Below are positions 1 through 7,172 of a stretch of DNA of 64,000 nt, piece by piece. Source of the stretch: CAZWLY01 sp964634465 (GTDB taxonomy: Bacteria; Desulfobacterota; Desulfarculia; G963662305); NCBI GenBank assembly GCA_964634465.1, contig CAZWLY010000007.1:1-64000 (forward strand). Reading direction: 5' to 3'. Under the pieces are notes generated by a model. The model was not told the origin of the DNA and made no database searches. It saw only the letters and a list, made by a program, of their open reading frames with translations. A program made the position numbers and the translations under genes. Numbering within the stretch: position 1 is the stretch's first letter; every line of letters begins with the position of its first letter.

Positions 1-82
1 TTGCTCATCTGTTAAGTCCATCCACCCATATAAAACCAACCTCCAACAAATGTCTTAGAAATTATTTTGGGATAGCCTCTCA

Positions 83-607
83 TCATGTGTCGAAATTGAA
101 CTCTCCAAGATAATCCCTCAACTTATTCTGGTTTTCTTCCTCAAGGGCCGGACAATCATCTGCTCCGACAACTCCCTCAGCGGCCAGGGAAGCAAAGACC
201 AGGCAGGTCGCTTGGCCGCACTTCCGGCAATTGGTCTTAGGCAGGAGCTTGAGTATTTCGATGACCTTGGGCCTACTCTGGCCATCATATTTGGGGGTTA
301 TCTCTGCTCGCCGGTCCCATGTCTCATTTATCTCATTCTTAAGCCACTCCAATATCTTGTCCGCCTGGCTCTCGTCTTCCAGAGCGTTGATGGCGATCTT
401 GTCCGGATGGATGGTGATCAACCGGCCATGGACCTTAAAGGTCACGGAGGGCGGCTCCTTGGTGTACTCAAAACCGCCCAGCGCGGCGTTCAGGTAGGGC
501 AGGCATTCGCCTACGTCCTGGTCCAGGTGGGCGATACAGTGCAGCGATTCAAAGCCGGGGTTACACTTGGCCCGAAATATTTCCTTCCTGTAGCTAGAAA
601 GAAGCAT
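83..607 (-). CDS. (Fe-S)-binding protein of the arsenic operon
   Basis: The product is about 174 residues. Near its C-terminus it has a CX2CX4CX16C motif (C127, C130, C135, C152, inside NCRKCGQATCLVFA), the [4Fe-4S] signature seen at the N-terminus of the corrinoid/Fe-S gamma subunit of acetyl-CoA synthase and in related small Fe-S proteins. The N-terminal two thirds have no motif I recognise. I start it at the ATG at 607 because GGGGG precedes it closely; an in-frame codon at 637 has no such site. It is the last gene of a minus-strand run with arsR, a permease and an ACR3-type pump, so a redox role in metalloid handling is inferred. The substrate is unknown. Confidence 0.8.
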   Translation of the reverse strand: MLLSSYRKEIFRAKCNPGFESLHCIAHLDQDVGECLPYLNAALGGFEYTKEPPSVTFKVHGRLITIHPDKIAINALEDESQADKILEWLKNEINETWDRRAEITPKYDGQSRPKVIEILKLLPKTNCRKCGQATCLVFASLAAEGVVGADDCPALEEENQNKLRDYLGEFNFDT

Positions 608-668
608 GTTTCCCCCTTTTGGTTCAGCCGGACTCACCGCTCTACCCCGTCCGTTCCAGGTTCGTGGT

Positions 669-1664
669 TTACCGGGATGAGCCAGCCTTCTCAGCCCTTG
701 GGCCAGATAGGAATCGTTCTATTCGTCCACTCAATTTGAGGAACAAGAGCATAATCGGCACCTGAATCATCGGAGCCACCGCCGCCGGTAATACGGCCAG
801 GGTTCCGGTAAAGGCGGTGGTGGCCAGGCCGATGGTGATGGCGTGGGCCTTGGCGGTTACGCTATAGCCCAGGGCCATGCAGTCGCCGTGGTCCACCCTG
901 GTCAGCTTGGCGAAGAGGATCACCGTGCAGAACAATAGCGGGTAAAGGCTGGCTATGGCCGCCATCACCAAGAAAACGGACTGGTAGTTGTCCAGCACCA
1001 GCCTGGCCTGACTGGCAATGATGATGAAAACCATGGACAGCATGCCGATGACTGAGATGGTCGGAAAGGCCGGGGCTAAGCGCTGGAACCCCTCCGGCCC
1101 GATTTTCCTGATGAGCCCTTTTCTGGTGATCAGCCCGGCCGCCAGGGGCAGGACCACGATGAGGAGCATGTTCTTGAGAATAACCATAGGGTTGATGGTT
1201 ACATAAGCCCCGGCCAGAGCCCACATCCACACCGGCACCAACACTACGGACAGCAGCAGACTGACCGCGACTATAATCAGGGCCGATTCGACCCGGCCCC
1301 GGGCATAACCGGTCCAGGCCGCGACCATTCCGCTGCCCGGGACCAGGGTCTTGAGGATGAAACCGCTGATCAGATACGGGTCGGTTTCCCTGAAGAACAT
1401 TTCCGCCCAGCTGAAACCCATAAGGGGAGTCAGGACGAAATTCATGGCCACAGCGGCCAGAAGCAATCTGGGGCTCTTCAGGGCCCGGCCGATCGCCTCC
1501 ACCCGCAGATTGATCATCATCGGGTAGAGCATGACCAACAGGAACATGGGGACCAGCCGCTCCAGCCAGGCCACGCCCGGCCAGGCCCACCCCACCGCCA
1601 AAGCCAAGATCAGATCGAGGCCCACCCAGGCGGGTAGATATTTGTTCAGAGTTTGTTGAAACAT
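669..1664 (-). CDS. ACR3/BASS-type arsenite efflux permease
   Basis: This is a polytopic membrane protein of 331 residues with about ten hydrophobic segments, resembling arsenite permeases of the bile acid:sodium symporter superfamily (ACR3). Recognisable stretches are LYPMMINLRVE near residue 50 and SVTAKAHAITIGLA near residue 270. Length fits the family. Members expel As(III) or Sb(III) across the inner membrane using the proton gradient. It lies between the DGC protein and the Fe-S protein in the ars operon, which supports the role. ACR3 and other arsenic-linked BASS permeases are hard to separate by eye, so the exact subfamily is left open. Confidence 0.85.
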   Translation of the reverse strand: MFQQTLNKYLPAWVGLDLILALAVGWAWPGVAWLERLVPMFLLVMLYPMMINLRVEAIGRALKSPRLLLAAVAMNFVLTPLMGFSWAEMFFRETDPYLISGFILKTLVPGSGMVAAWTGYARGRVESALIIVAVSLLLSVVLVPVWMWALAGAYVTINPMVILKNMLLIVVLPLAAGLITRKGLIRKIGPEGFQRLAPAFPTISVIGMLSMVFIIIASQARLVLDNYQSVFLVMAAIASLYPLLFCTVILFAKLTRVDHGDCMALGYSVTAKAHAITIGLATTAFTGTLAVLPAAVAPMIQVPIMLLFLKLSGRIERFLSGPRAEKAGSSR

Positions 1665-1777
1665 GGCTGTTAGTTCGCTACCAGCTTCTTTCTCCCGAAT
1701 AGTCCCCTATGGTTTAACAGGAGGGCGGAAAACAACCTCTTGATAATGAGCCCCGTAGTTCTACCGTCGGATATATC

Positions 1778-2194
1778 TCAGCCGCAGCAGCAGCTACCGC
1801 TCCCGGCCTTGGGGATTGTTTGACCGGCGAACAATCGGCGAATATGATTCTTGACCGTGTCAACCTCTTCCTGGGAAGGCTTCAGGGGGCCGCCTTTTTC
1901 AATACCCAATTCAGTAACAACCACATGGTTGCGCAACGGCAGCCCGTTCTCCTTGAAGATGGCCTTGGCGCAGCCCACGGGGCAGCCATCCATGACCACC
2001 AGGTTGGGAGTGTCCTTGACCGACTGGACAAAACCGGACAGCTTGCCGCCCACTCCGGCCAGGCAGTAAACCTTGCCAAAGCCCTCCATAGTCAATTCCA
2101 CTGCCGCCTGATTGGAAATCTGCCCAACATTAGATCCACCCGAACAAGCCAGAATCATAATCTGTCCATTGGTGGTGCAACATTCATCAGCCAT
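1778..2194 (-). CDS. DGC-domain Cys-rich putative zinc-binding protein
   Basis: The product has 138 residues with the DGC signature (D69-G70-C71, then PVGC ending at C75), early cysteines C5, C6 and C17, and a C-terminal CCCG. It matches the DGC-domain family (putative zinc-binding proteins), often found beside arsenite permeases and small thioredoxins in anaerobes. The many thiols make metal or metalloid binding likely, but no reaction is established. It follows the thioredoxin gene by 12 bases, so the two are probably co-translated. Confidence 0.82.
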   Translation of the reverse strand: MADECCTTNGQIMILACSGGSNVGQISNQAAVELTMEGFGKVYCLAGVGGKLSGFVQSVKDTPNLVVMDGCPVGCAKAIFKENGLPLRNHVVVTELGIEKGGPLKPSQEEVDTVKNHIRRLFAGQTIPKAGSGSCCCG

Positions 2195-2206
2195 TTGTCT
2201 TCCTCC

Positions 2207-2440
2207 TTATTCGGCCAACCAGGCCTTGACTTCGTCCTTGGTCGGAACCTTACCCACGGCCTTGACCTGTCCGTCGATCACCACGGCCGGGGTGCCGAAG
2301 ACGCCGTAAGTGGCGATCTCCATCATGTTGGTCACCTTGGCCACGTCGGCGGTCACGCCGCTCTCGGCCACCGCCTCCTTGACGATCTCCTCGGTTTTCT
2401 TGCACTTGGCGCAACCGGGTCCCAGCACTTTGATATCCAT
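2207..2440 (-). CDS. Small thioredoxin-like redox-active disulfide protein
   Basis: This is a 77-residue thioredoxin-fold protein with a CXXC active site (C10-A-K-C13) directly after the first beta strand and the cis-proline loop FGTPAVV near residue 50. It belongs to the MTH895/TM0996 type of very small redox-active disulfide proteins. In ars clusters such proteins are thought to reduce arsenate-handling partners or metalloid-bound thiols. Here it lies just before the DGC protein. GGAGG precedes the ATG on the minus strand. Confidence 0.87.
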   Translation of the reverse strand: MDIKVLGPGCAKCKKTEEIVKEAVAESGVTADVAKVTNMMEIATYGVFGTPAVVIDGQVKAVGKVPTKDEVKAWLAE

Positions 2441-2508
2441 AATTCAAACCTCCATTGATCAGTATCAGCGGCCTCTTTATAGCCGGATTTTATTGGGCGG
2501 AAACCGAA

Positions 2509-3717
2509 TTATTCGGCCACTTCCACCGCCAGTTCATTCTGTTCGATGATGTTGCGCCGAATGAGGGCGAAACTCAACATCCAGGTGACCAGCAGCGCGG
2601 TTCCAAAAGCGTAAAACAGATTGTGGAGCCCCCATTGGGCGATCACCGCGCCACCCAGGGCGGTACCCACGCCGCCGCCGCCCATGAAACAGAAGGCCAC
2701 CAACGACATGGCCGAACCGCGCGCCTTCTGGGCGAACTCCGTGGCTCGAGTGAGCAAGGTGGAGTGGGTAAAAATGAAGCCAAAACCCAACAGGGCCACT
2801 GCCATCAATCAAGAGCCCCTCCGATCTCCGCAACAGCCCAGCGTCAAATCGGCGGTCACGGCCGCCAACAGGCCCAGGGTGAGCATGTTTCGCGGGCCGA
2901 CGGCCTTGACCAGTTTCCCGCTGAGCCTACCTCCGATAACCGTGGCCAGACCGAAAACGGTCATGATCAGACCTATATAGAGGTAATTAAATTGATGGAC
3001 CTCTTCGATGTAGGCCCCGAGATAGGAAAAACTGCCGATAATGAAAACACCTTCCAAGAGCACCAGCATATAGGTGTTTAGACTCTTGCTATCAGACAGT
3101 AACTTCCGGTAGGGGGCCAGGAATCTGACCTGGGGATTCTTGGTGGAAGGGAGCGACCGATAGGCCCTGATCAGGGCCAGGGTCGGTATGACTGAAAACA
3201 AAGCGTATATGGCAAAGACGCCTCGCCAACACAGTAAATAGGCGGTGACCCCGCCGATGGCCATGCTCAATCCCTGGCCGAGGAAGGAGATGCCCATGAA
3301 AGAGCCGATCGCTCCCTGGCGCTTTTCAATGGGAAACAAGTCTCCGATCAAGGCCAGGGAGATGGGCATGACCGAAGCGGCGAATACACCGGTCAAGGCC
3401 CGATAGAGGGCCAAATCCTTGAGTCCCAATCCCAGGGCGCAAAGACCAGTGGCTACGGTAAAAACCACCATGGAGAAAGTGACCACCTGTTTTTTACCGT
3501 AACGATCGGCCAGAGGCCCGAAAGCCAGTTGAAAGAGTCCGAAGGGGACCATATAGGCCGTGATCAGAAGACCGGCGCTGGCGATGTTTATCTCCAAGCT
3601 TTTGGCAATGGCCGGGAGGATGGGCGAAACCACCCAGTTGTCGGCCATGACCACAAAGCCAGCCAACCCCAGCAATCCGATAACTCCCTTGTTTCCGATA
3701 ACTCCTTTGTTTTGCAT
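2509..3717 (-). pseudogene. MFS transporter interrupted by one in-frame stop codon
   Basis: Read on the minus strand this is a full 12-TM major facilitator of about 402 codons, except that codon 303 (2811-2809) is TGA. The frame continues without shift into a good MFS C-terminal third (MAVALLGFGFIFTHS onward, ending at 2509). The loop motif DRYGKKQ after TM2 marks the family. A TGG-to-TGA change would explain it, since Trp suits the position. Possible outcomes are a non-functional gene, restart at the TTG/ATG codons directly after the stop, or a sequencing error. It lies in the ars operon between the permease and the thioredoxin, so metalloid or metalloid-conjugate efflux is the likely ancestral role. 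Confidence 0.8.
3677..3712. repeat. 18-bp tandem duplication at the MFS gene start
   Basis: Two adjacent 18-bp copies (3677-3694 and 3695-3712) differ at one base. They encode NKGVIG twice, directly after Met-Gln of the MFS transporter. The duplication keeps frame and lengthens the cytoplasmic N-terminus by six residues. Confidence 0.9.
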
Positions 3718-3764
3718 ATCGTGCCTTTTTGATGAATCTTGTTATTCCTGATCGGCTTTCAGGA

Positions 3765-4937
3765 TCAGGCGACCGCCGCGCCGTAGATCATCCCGGCGAC
3801 GGTGGACAGAATTACAATTATCGAACAGAACACGGCCGTCTTTTTCCAGCCCATCACCCCGCCGATGACCAGCATGTTGGGCAGGCTCAGAGCCGGGCCG
3901 GCCAGGAGCAGGGCCAGGGCCGGACCCTGGCCCATGCCCGAACCGATCAGCCCTTGGAGGATGGGAATCTCGGTCAGGGTGGCGAAGTACATCAGCGCCC
4001 CGGCCACGGAAGCGAACAGGTTGGCTCCCAGGGAGTTGCCTCCGACCAGGTTCTGAATCCAGGCCTCCGGGATCAGGGCCGGATGACCGGGCCGGCCGAG
4101 CATGAACCCGGCGACCAGCACCCCAGCCAGAAGCAGGGGAAAGATCTGTTTCATGAATCCCCAGGTCGCCCCGACCCAGGTAACCGTTTCATCCTTGCTG
4201 AACCAGGCCCGAAGCATCAACCCCAGAGCGATCAGCAGGCCGATGGTGATGTACCACTTGGCGCTGTAGACCAGGGGCCACAGGCCGGTTTCGCCTTGGC
4301 CCGGCTTGGCGAAGGCGGCGAAGATCAGGATCAAGACCATGACCAGCATGTACAGCCCTTCTTGCCACAGAGACCGGCTCTTGGACTCGTCCTCGGGCAG
4401 GTAGATCGGCCCGGCCGCCCGCTCGGCGTCGTCCTTGCGGAAGATAAGGGCCATGAGCAGCCCGGTGACGATGGAAAACACGACCGCACCCACGGCCCGG
4501 GCCAGGCCCAGTTGCCAACCCAGAATCCGGGCGGTCAGGGTGATGGCCAAGACGTTGATCGCCGGGCCGGAGTAAAGAAAAGCCGTCGCCGGGCCGATGC
4601 CCGCCCCCCGGGAGTAGATCCCGGCGAACAGGGGCAGCACGGTGCAGGAGCAGACTGCCAAAATGGTCCCGGAGACTGAGGCGACCGAATAGGACAACAC
4701 CTTCTTGGCCTGGGCCCCGAAGTATTTCAGAACCGAGGCCTGGGAAACAAAGACCGAGATGGCCCCGGCGATGAAAAAGGCCGGGATGAGGCAGGTCAGG
4801 ACATGCTCCCGGGCGTATTCCCGGAGCATCAGGAAGGCTTCCAGACCGGACTGCCTGATGGTCTGATGATCCCAGGGGATGTAATAGGCCGCCCCGAACA
4901 CGGCGAGAATGAGCAGCAGTTTGTATCTTTCCTTCAT
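3765..4937 (-). CDS. ArsP/DUF318-type permease
   Basis: This 390-residue membrane protein has about ten TM segments in two halves. The first half contains AVCSCTVLPLFAG followed by GPATAFLYSGPAINVLA, the hallmark of the ArsP/DUF318 (YraQ-like) permease family. ArsP members export trivalent organoarsenicals; relatives are proposed Cu/Zn or arsenite exporters. The Cys-Ser-Cys pair sits where ArsP-type pumps bind metalloid. It lies directly downstream of arsR, behind its own operator-like repeat. Whether the substrate is methylarsenite or an inorganic ion cannot be read from the sequence. Confidence 0.85.
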   Translation of the reverse strand: MKERYKLLLILAVFGAAYYIPWDHQTIRQSGLEAFLMLREYAREHVLTCLIPAFFIAGAISVFVSQASVLKYFGAQAKKVLSYSVASVSGTILAVCSCTVLPLFAGIYSRGAGIGPATAFLYSGPAINVLAITLTARILGWQLGLARAVGAVVFSIVTGLLMALIFRKDDAERAAGPIYLPEDESKSRSLWQEGLYMLVMVLILIFAAFAKPGQGETGLWPLVYSAKWYITIGLLIALGLMLRAWFSKDETVTWVGATWGFMKQIFPLLLAGVLVAGFMLGRPGHPALIPEAWIQNLVGGNSLGANLFASVAGALMYFATLTEIPILQGLIGSGMGQGPALALLLAGPALSLPNMLVIGGVMGWKKTAVFCSIIVILSTVAGMIYGAAVA

Positions 4938-4957
4938 CGCTTTCGTCCTTTGAGACT

Positions 4958-4977
4958 ATTTGGCCAAAAAGCCAAAT
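4958..4977 (-). promoter_or_regulatory. Second ArsR-operator-like inverted repeat
   Basis: ATTTGG-N8-CCAAAT, with a further CT on one arm, lies 20 bases upstream of the permease ATG. Core and 8-base spacing match the operator in the arsR promoter. As RNA it could also form a 7-bp hairpin (ATTTGGC/GCCAAAT), so an attenuator between arsR and the permease is an alternative. No clear promoter is visible beside it. Confidence 0.55.
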
Positions 4978-4999
4978 GATGATCCTAAAAAACGGCCCC

Positions 5000-5329
5000 T
5001 CAGCCGAGAATGGAGACCAGCTTCATTTGCTGCTGGGCCTGATCGTGCATCACCGATTCCATGCAGCCGAAAAAACCGAGCACGCAGGTCATCCGCAGCC
5101 GGTAATAAACCTGGAGGCCGCGCTTGTCGTCCTCGACAATGCCGGCGTTTTTCAACTGGGATAAATGCTTGGACACGGTCGAGATGTCGGCCCCAATCAT
5201 CTCGGTCAATTCGCAGACGCATCGTTCGCCCCGGGAAAGCTCGTCGATGATGAACAGCCGGGTGGCGTGGGCCAGGGCTTTCATGATCTTGGCCCGGGCT
5301 TCGAACTTGGACTTGGTAGCTTGATCCAT
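5000..5329 (-). CDS. arsR: ArsR-family As(III)-responsive repressor
   Basis: This is a winged-helix repressor of 109 residues. The sequence ERCVCELTE (C37, C39) is the classical metalloid-binding CVC motif at the start of the DNA-binding domain, followed by the recognition helix DISTVSKHLSQLK. Two more cysteines, C82 and C89, lie near the C-terminus and could complete or extend the site, since several ArsR subtypes use C-terminal Cys ligands. The ATG has AAGGAGA just upstream. It is the first gene of the ars operon and should repress its own promoter, releasing on As(III) or Sb(III). Confidence 0.92.
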   Translation of the reverse strand: MDQATKSKFEARAKIMKALAHATRLFIIDELSRGERCVCELTEMIGADISTVSKHLSQLKNAGIVEDDKRGLQVYYRLRMTCVLGFFGCMESVMHDQAQQQMKLVSILG

Positions 5330-5342
5330 ATCGTCTCTCCTT

Positions 5343-5381
5343 GTCTATTTGGCAGTATAACCAAATAGACACCAATGTCAA
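5343..5381 (-). promoter_or_regulatory. arsR promoter with overlapping operator
   Basis: On the minus strand TTGACA (5381-5376), a 16-base spacer and TATACT (5359-5354) form a strong sigma70 promoter. A perfect 10-bp inverted repeat, GTCTATTTGG-N8-CCAAATAGAC (5343-5370), covers the -10 box and half of the spacer. Bound ArsR would block RNA polymerase. Confidence 0.88.
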
Positions 5382-5444
5382 GATAAACATTTGTAGCTCG
5401 CTCGATTTGTGGATTGATGTGTGGATAGCCGACCCCATTCGGGT

Positions 5445-5472
5445 CAGAGGTGGCCTCCAAAAATCGGACAGT
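5445..5472 (+). repeat. IS left inverted repeat
   Basis: It begins CAGAGGTGGCC and ends GGACAGT. It pairs with 6617-6644, with 8 identical bases at the outer end and 7 at the inner end. Confidence 0.85.
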
Positions 5473-5517
5473 CGTGTAAGGTGGTAGGCGCGGTGCTGAT
5501 GGAGGGGCCCACGAGAT

Positions 5518-5824
5518 ATGAGCAAGAACAAACGCAAGGGTTTTCGGCCGACTTCAAAGGCAAGGTGGCGCTGGAGTCATTGAAGTGGCGCTGGAGTCAT
5601 TGAAAGGGTAGCAGACCCTTTCGGATCTGGCGGTCCGTTTCGACCTTCACCCAAACATGATTACGCAGAGGAAACGCCAAGCCGCCGAAGGCATGGCCGA
5701 GGTCTTTTCCAGCAAGGGGTCTGAGCGCAAGGAGGTCGGCGAAGCGCAGATCAAAGAATTGCACGCCGAGATCGGGCTGTTGACCATAGAGCGTGATTTT
5801 TTGGTCAAGGCCTCCGGTCGCTGA
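5518..5824 (+). pseudogene. IS3 orfA remnant (frameshift, duplication, stop)
   Basis: The ATG at 5518 opens MSKNKRKGF, but the continuing homology (FSADFKGKVALESLK) is in another frame, so a base is lost or gained near 5540. A 20-bp tandem duplication (5565-5604) then shifts frame again. A TAG stands after KG, where orfA proteins read on into QTLSDLAVRFDLHPN. The rest, up to DFLVKASGR and a stop at 5822-5824, is recognisable as the helix-turn-helix and leucine-zipper end of orfA. Confidence 0.82.
5565..5604 (+). repeat. 20-bp perfect tandem duplication in orfA
   Basis: Positions 5565-5584 and 5585-5604 are identical (GTGGCGCTGGAGTCATTGAA). Twenty is not a multiple of three, so the duplication is itself a frameshift mutation. 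Confidence 0.95.
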
Positions 5825-6539
5825 GCCACGAGCGGAGGAAAGGGATGGTTGATTCTAATCACCCTCAGGGCTTGAGCATCACCCGTCAGTGCAAACTTCT
5901 GGGTATCAGCCGCTCCTCATTTTACTACGAGGCCAAGGGCGAGAATCCGCTGAATCTCAAGCTCATGCTTATGATAGGTGGGCAATTTCTGGAAACGCCT
6001 TGGTATGGCTCTCGTCAGATGGTCCGCTGGCTACGAAGAGAGGGGCATCGCGTGGGTAGGAAGCGGGTGGTGCGACTGATGAGAAAGATGGGGCTCACGC
6101 CCATCTACCAGAAGCCCAACACCTCCACGCCCCAGCCGGGGCACAAGGTTTACCCCTATTTGCTGCGCGGGACGGAGATTACCGATCCTGGCCGGGTCTG
6201 GTGCGCCGATATCAGCTACCTGCCGATGAGGCGGGGTTTTCTCTACCTGGCGGCGATCATGGACTGGGCCAGCCGCAAGGTGCTCAGCTGGCGCCTATCC
6301 AACACCCTCAAGTGCTCAAGGATGCCGACATCAGGATCTCCATGGATGGCAAGGGCCGCTGGATGGACAACGTCATGATCGAGCGCCTATGGCGCTCCCT
6401 CAAATACGAGTGGGTCTATCTGCATGCCTTCGAGATGGGTGGCGAGGCCAGGATAGGAATCGGAAGCGGGATTGATTACTACAACCAACGGCGGCCCCAC
6501 TCCAGCCTGGACGGCAGAACGCCCGACAAGGCGTACTGA
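5821..6539 (+). pseudogene. IS3 orfB transposase remnant lacking the second catalytic Asp
   Basis: Homology to IS3 OrfB begins by 5821 (SHERRKG) and an ATG is available at 5845. The HTH_21 region (LSITRQCKLLGISRSSFYY) and the first catalytic Asp (WCADISYLPM) are intact. After RLSNTL near 6310 about 35-40 residues that normally include the NTDQGSQ Asp are missing, and the frame changes. It resumes at VLKDADIRISMDGKGRWMDN with the catalytic Glu (IERLWRSLK) and ends at NQRRPHSSLDGRTPDKAY. The deletion removes an essential residue, so the protein is dead. Confidence 0.87.
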
Positions 6540-6616
6540 GGCCTGCCCATGGAGGATAATGATCGAAGCGGCGGCATGAAAATAACAAACGCCATCCACC
6601 TTAAAAACGCCGCTGA

Positions 6617-6644
6617 ACTGTCCAAACAATGGGGGACACCTCTG
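6617..6644 (-). repeat. IS right inverted repeat
   Basis: It is the inverted partner of 5445-5472 and reads ACTGTCC inward and CACCTCTG at the outer end. Confidence 0.85.
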
Positions 6645-6947
6645 GCGGCTTCAGCCTGAGGTCGAGCCATTCCTCCGAGGCCAAGTACTCTTTGTCGATT
6701 TTATTTTTATCAATACATTCAAGGTGTTGAGTAAATTCATCGGCTATCTTTTCAAACCGATGGAGAAGAGCTCCCCATCCGCCTTCGAGAACAGAATCGC
6801 TATCGGCCCGTCCGCCCAGGGTATGAAGGCAAATCCCATCTCCAAACCCGTAGCAAACACGGGGTGCTTTTCCTGAAGCTTCCCCCACTTTTCCACCGCC
6901 CAGCCCCTAACCTTAACTAGTGCTTCTTTTATCTTTTCATACCTCAT
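6645..6947 (-). pseudogene. Truncated, frameshifted gene of unknown function
   Basis: An ATG at 6947 opens MRYEKIKEALVKVRGWAVEK, followed by a short hydrophobic stretch (ATGLEMGFAFIPWADGPIAIL). The coherent sequence then jumps frame near 6760 to RFEKIADEFTQHLECIDKNK and continues to DLRLKPPE, where it meets the right end of the IS. The C-terminus is missing on the far side of the IS. The A+T-rich, Lys/Glu-rich style differs from its neighbours, which suggests acquired accessory DNA. I do not recognise the family. Confidence 0.6.
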
Positions 6948-7098
6948 GATTCAGTCCCCGCCTGGTCTCGTGAATCGGCTCGGTTGCCGCCCTTGCCGGG
7001 CGCCCAACTCAACCTTACCCCGCCGTTCAACCTCGTTCAAGCGGCCTTTTTTCGGCTGAAAACCGGAATTTAGCTTGACCGGCCCGCCCCGCTTTTCC

Positions 7099-7127
7099 TT
7101 GACTCTTGCCCGAAAAAAGTTTAAATT
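7099..7127 (+). promoter_or_regulatory. Promoter of the lysS-lipid A operon
   Basis: TTGACT (7099-7104), a 17-base spacer and TAAATT (7122-7127) form a good sigma70 promoter 46 bases before lysS. I see no equally good promoter further inside the operon. Confidence 0.7.
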
Positions 7128-7172
7128 CCCTGAGTTTAGTCAAGTAAACCCCTGGGGATTCAGATTGATACG

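Larger units (their letters stand above)
5445..6644 (+). mobile_element. Decayed IS3-family insertion sequence
   Basis: The element is 1200 bp, bounded by 28-bp inverted repeats (5445-5472 and 6617-6644; 21 of 28 positions match). It holds a degraded orfA and an orfB with an internal deletion, in the usual IS3 order. The 3 bases flanking each end (GGT and GCG) do not match, so no target duplication is visible. At least four lesions are present, so it cannot transpose by itself. Confidence 0.88.

Noticed and set aside
2809..2811. TGA as selenocysteine in the MFS transporter
   Set aside because: MFS proteins are not known selenoproteins, no SECIS-like hairpin is evident just downstream, and a Trp codon change explains it.
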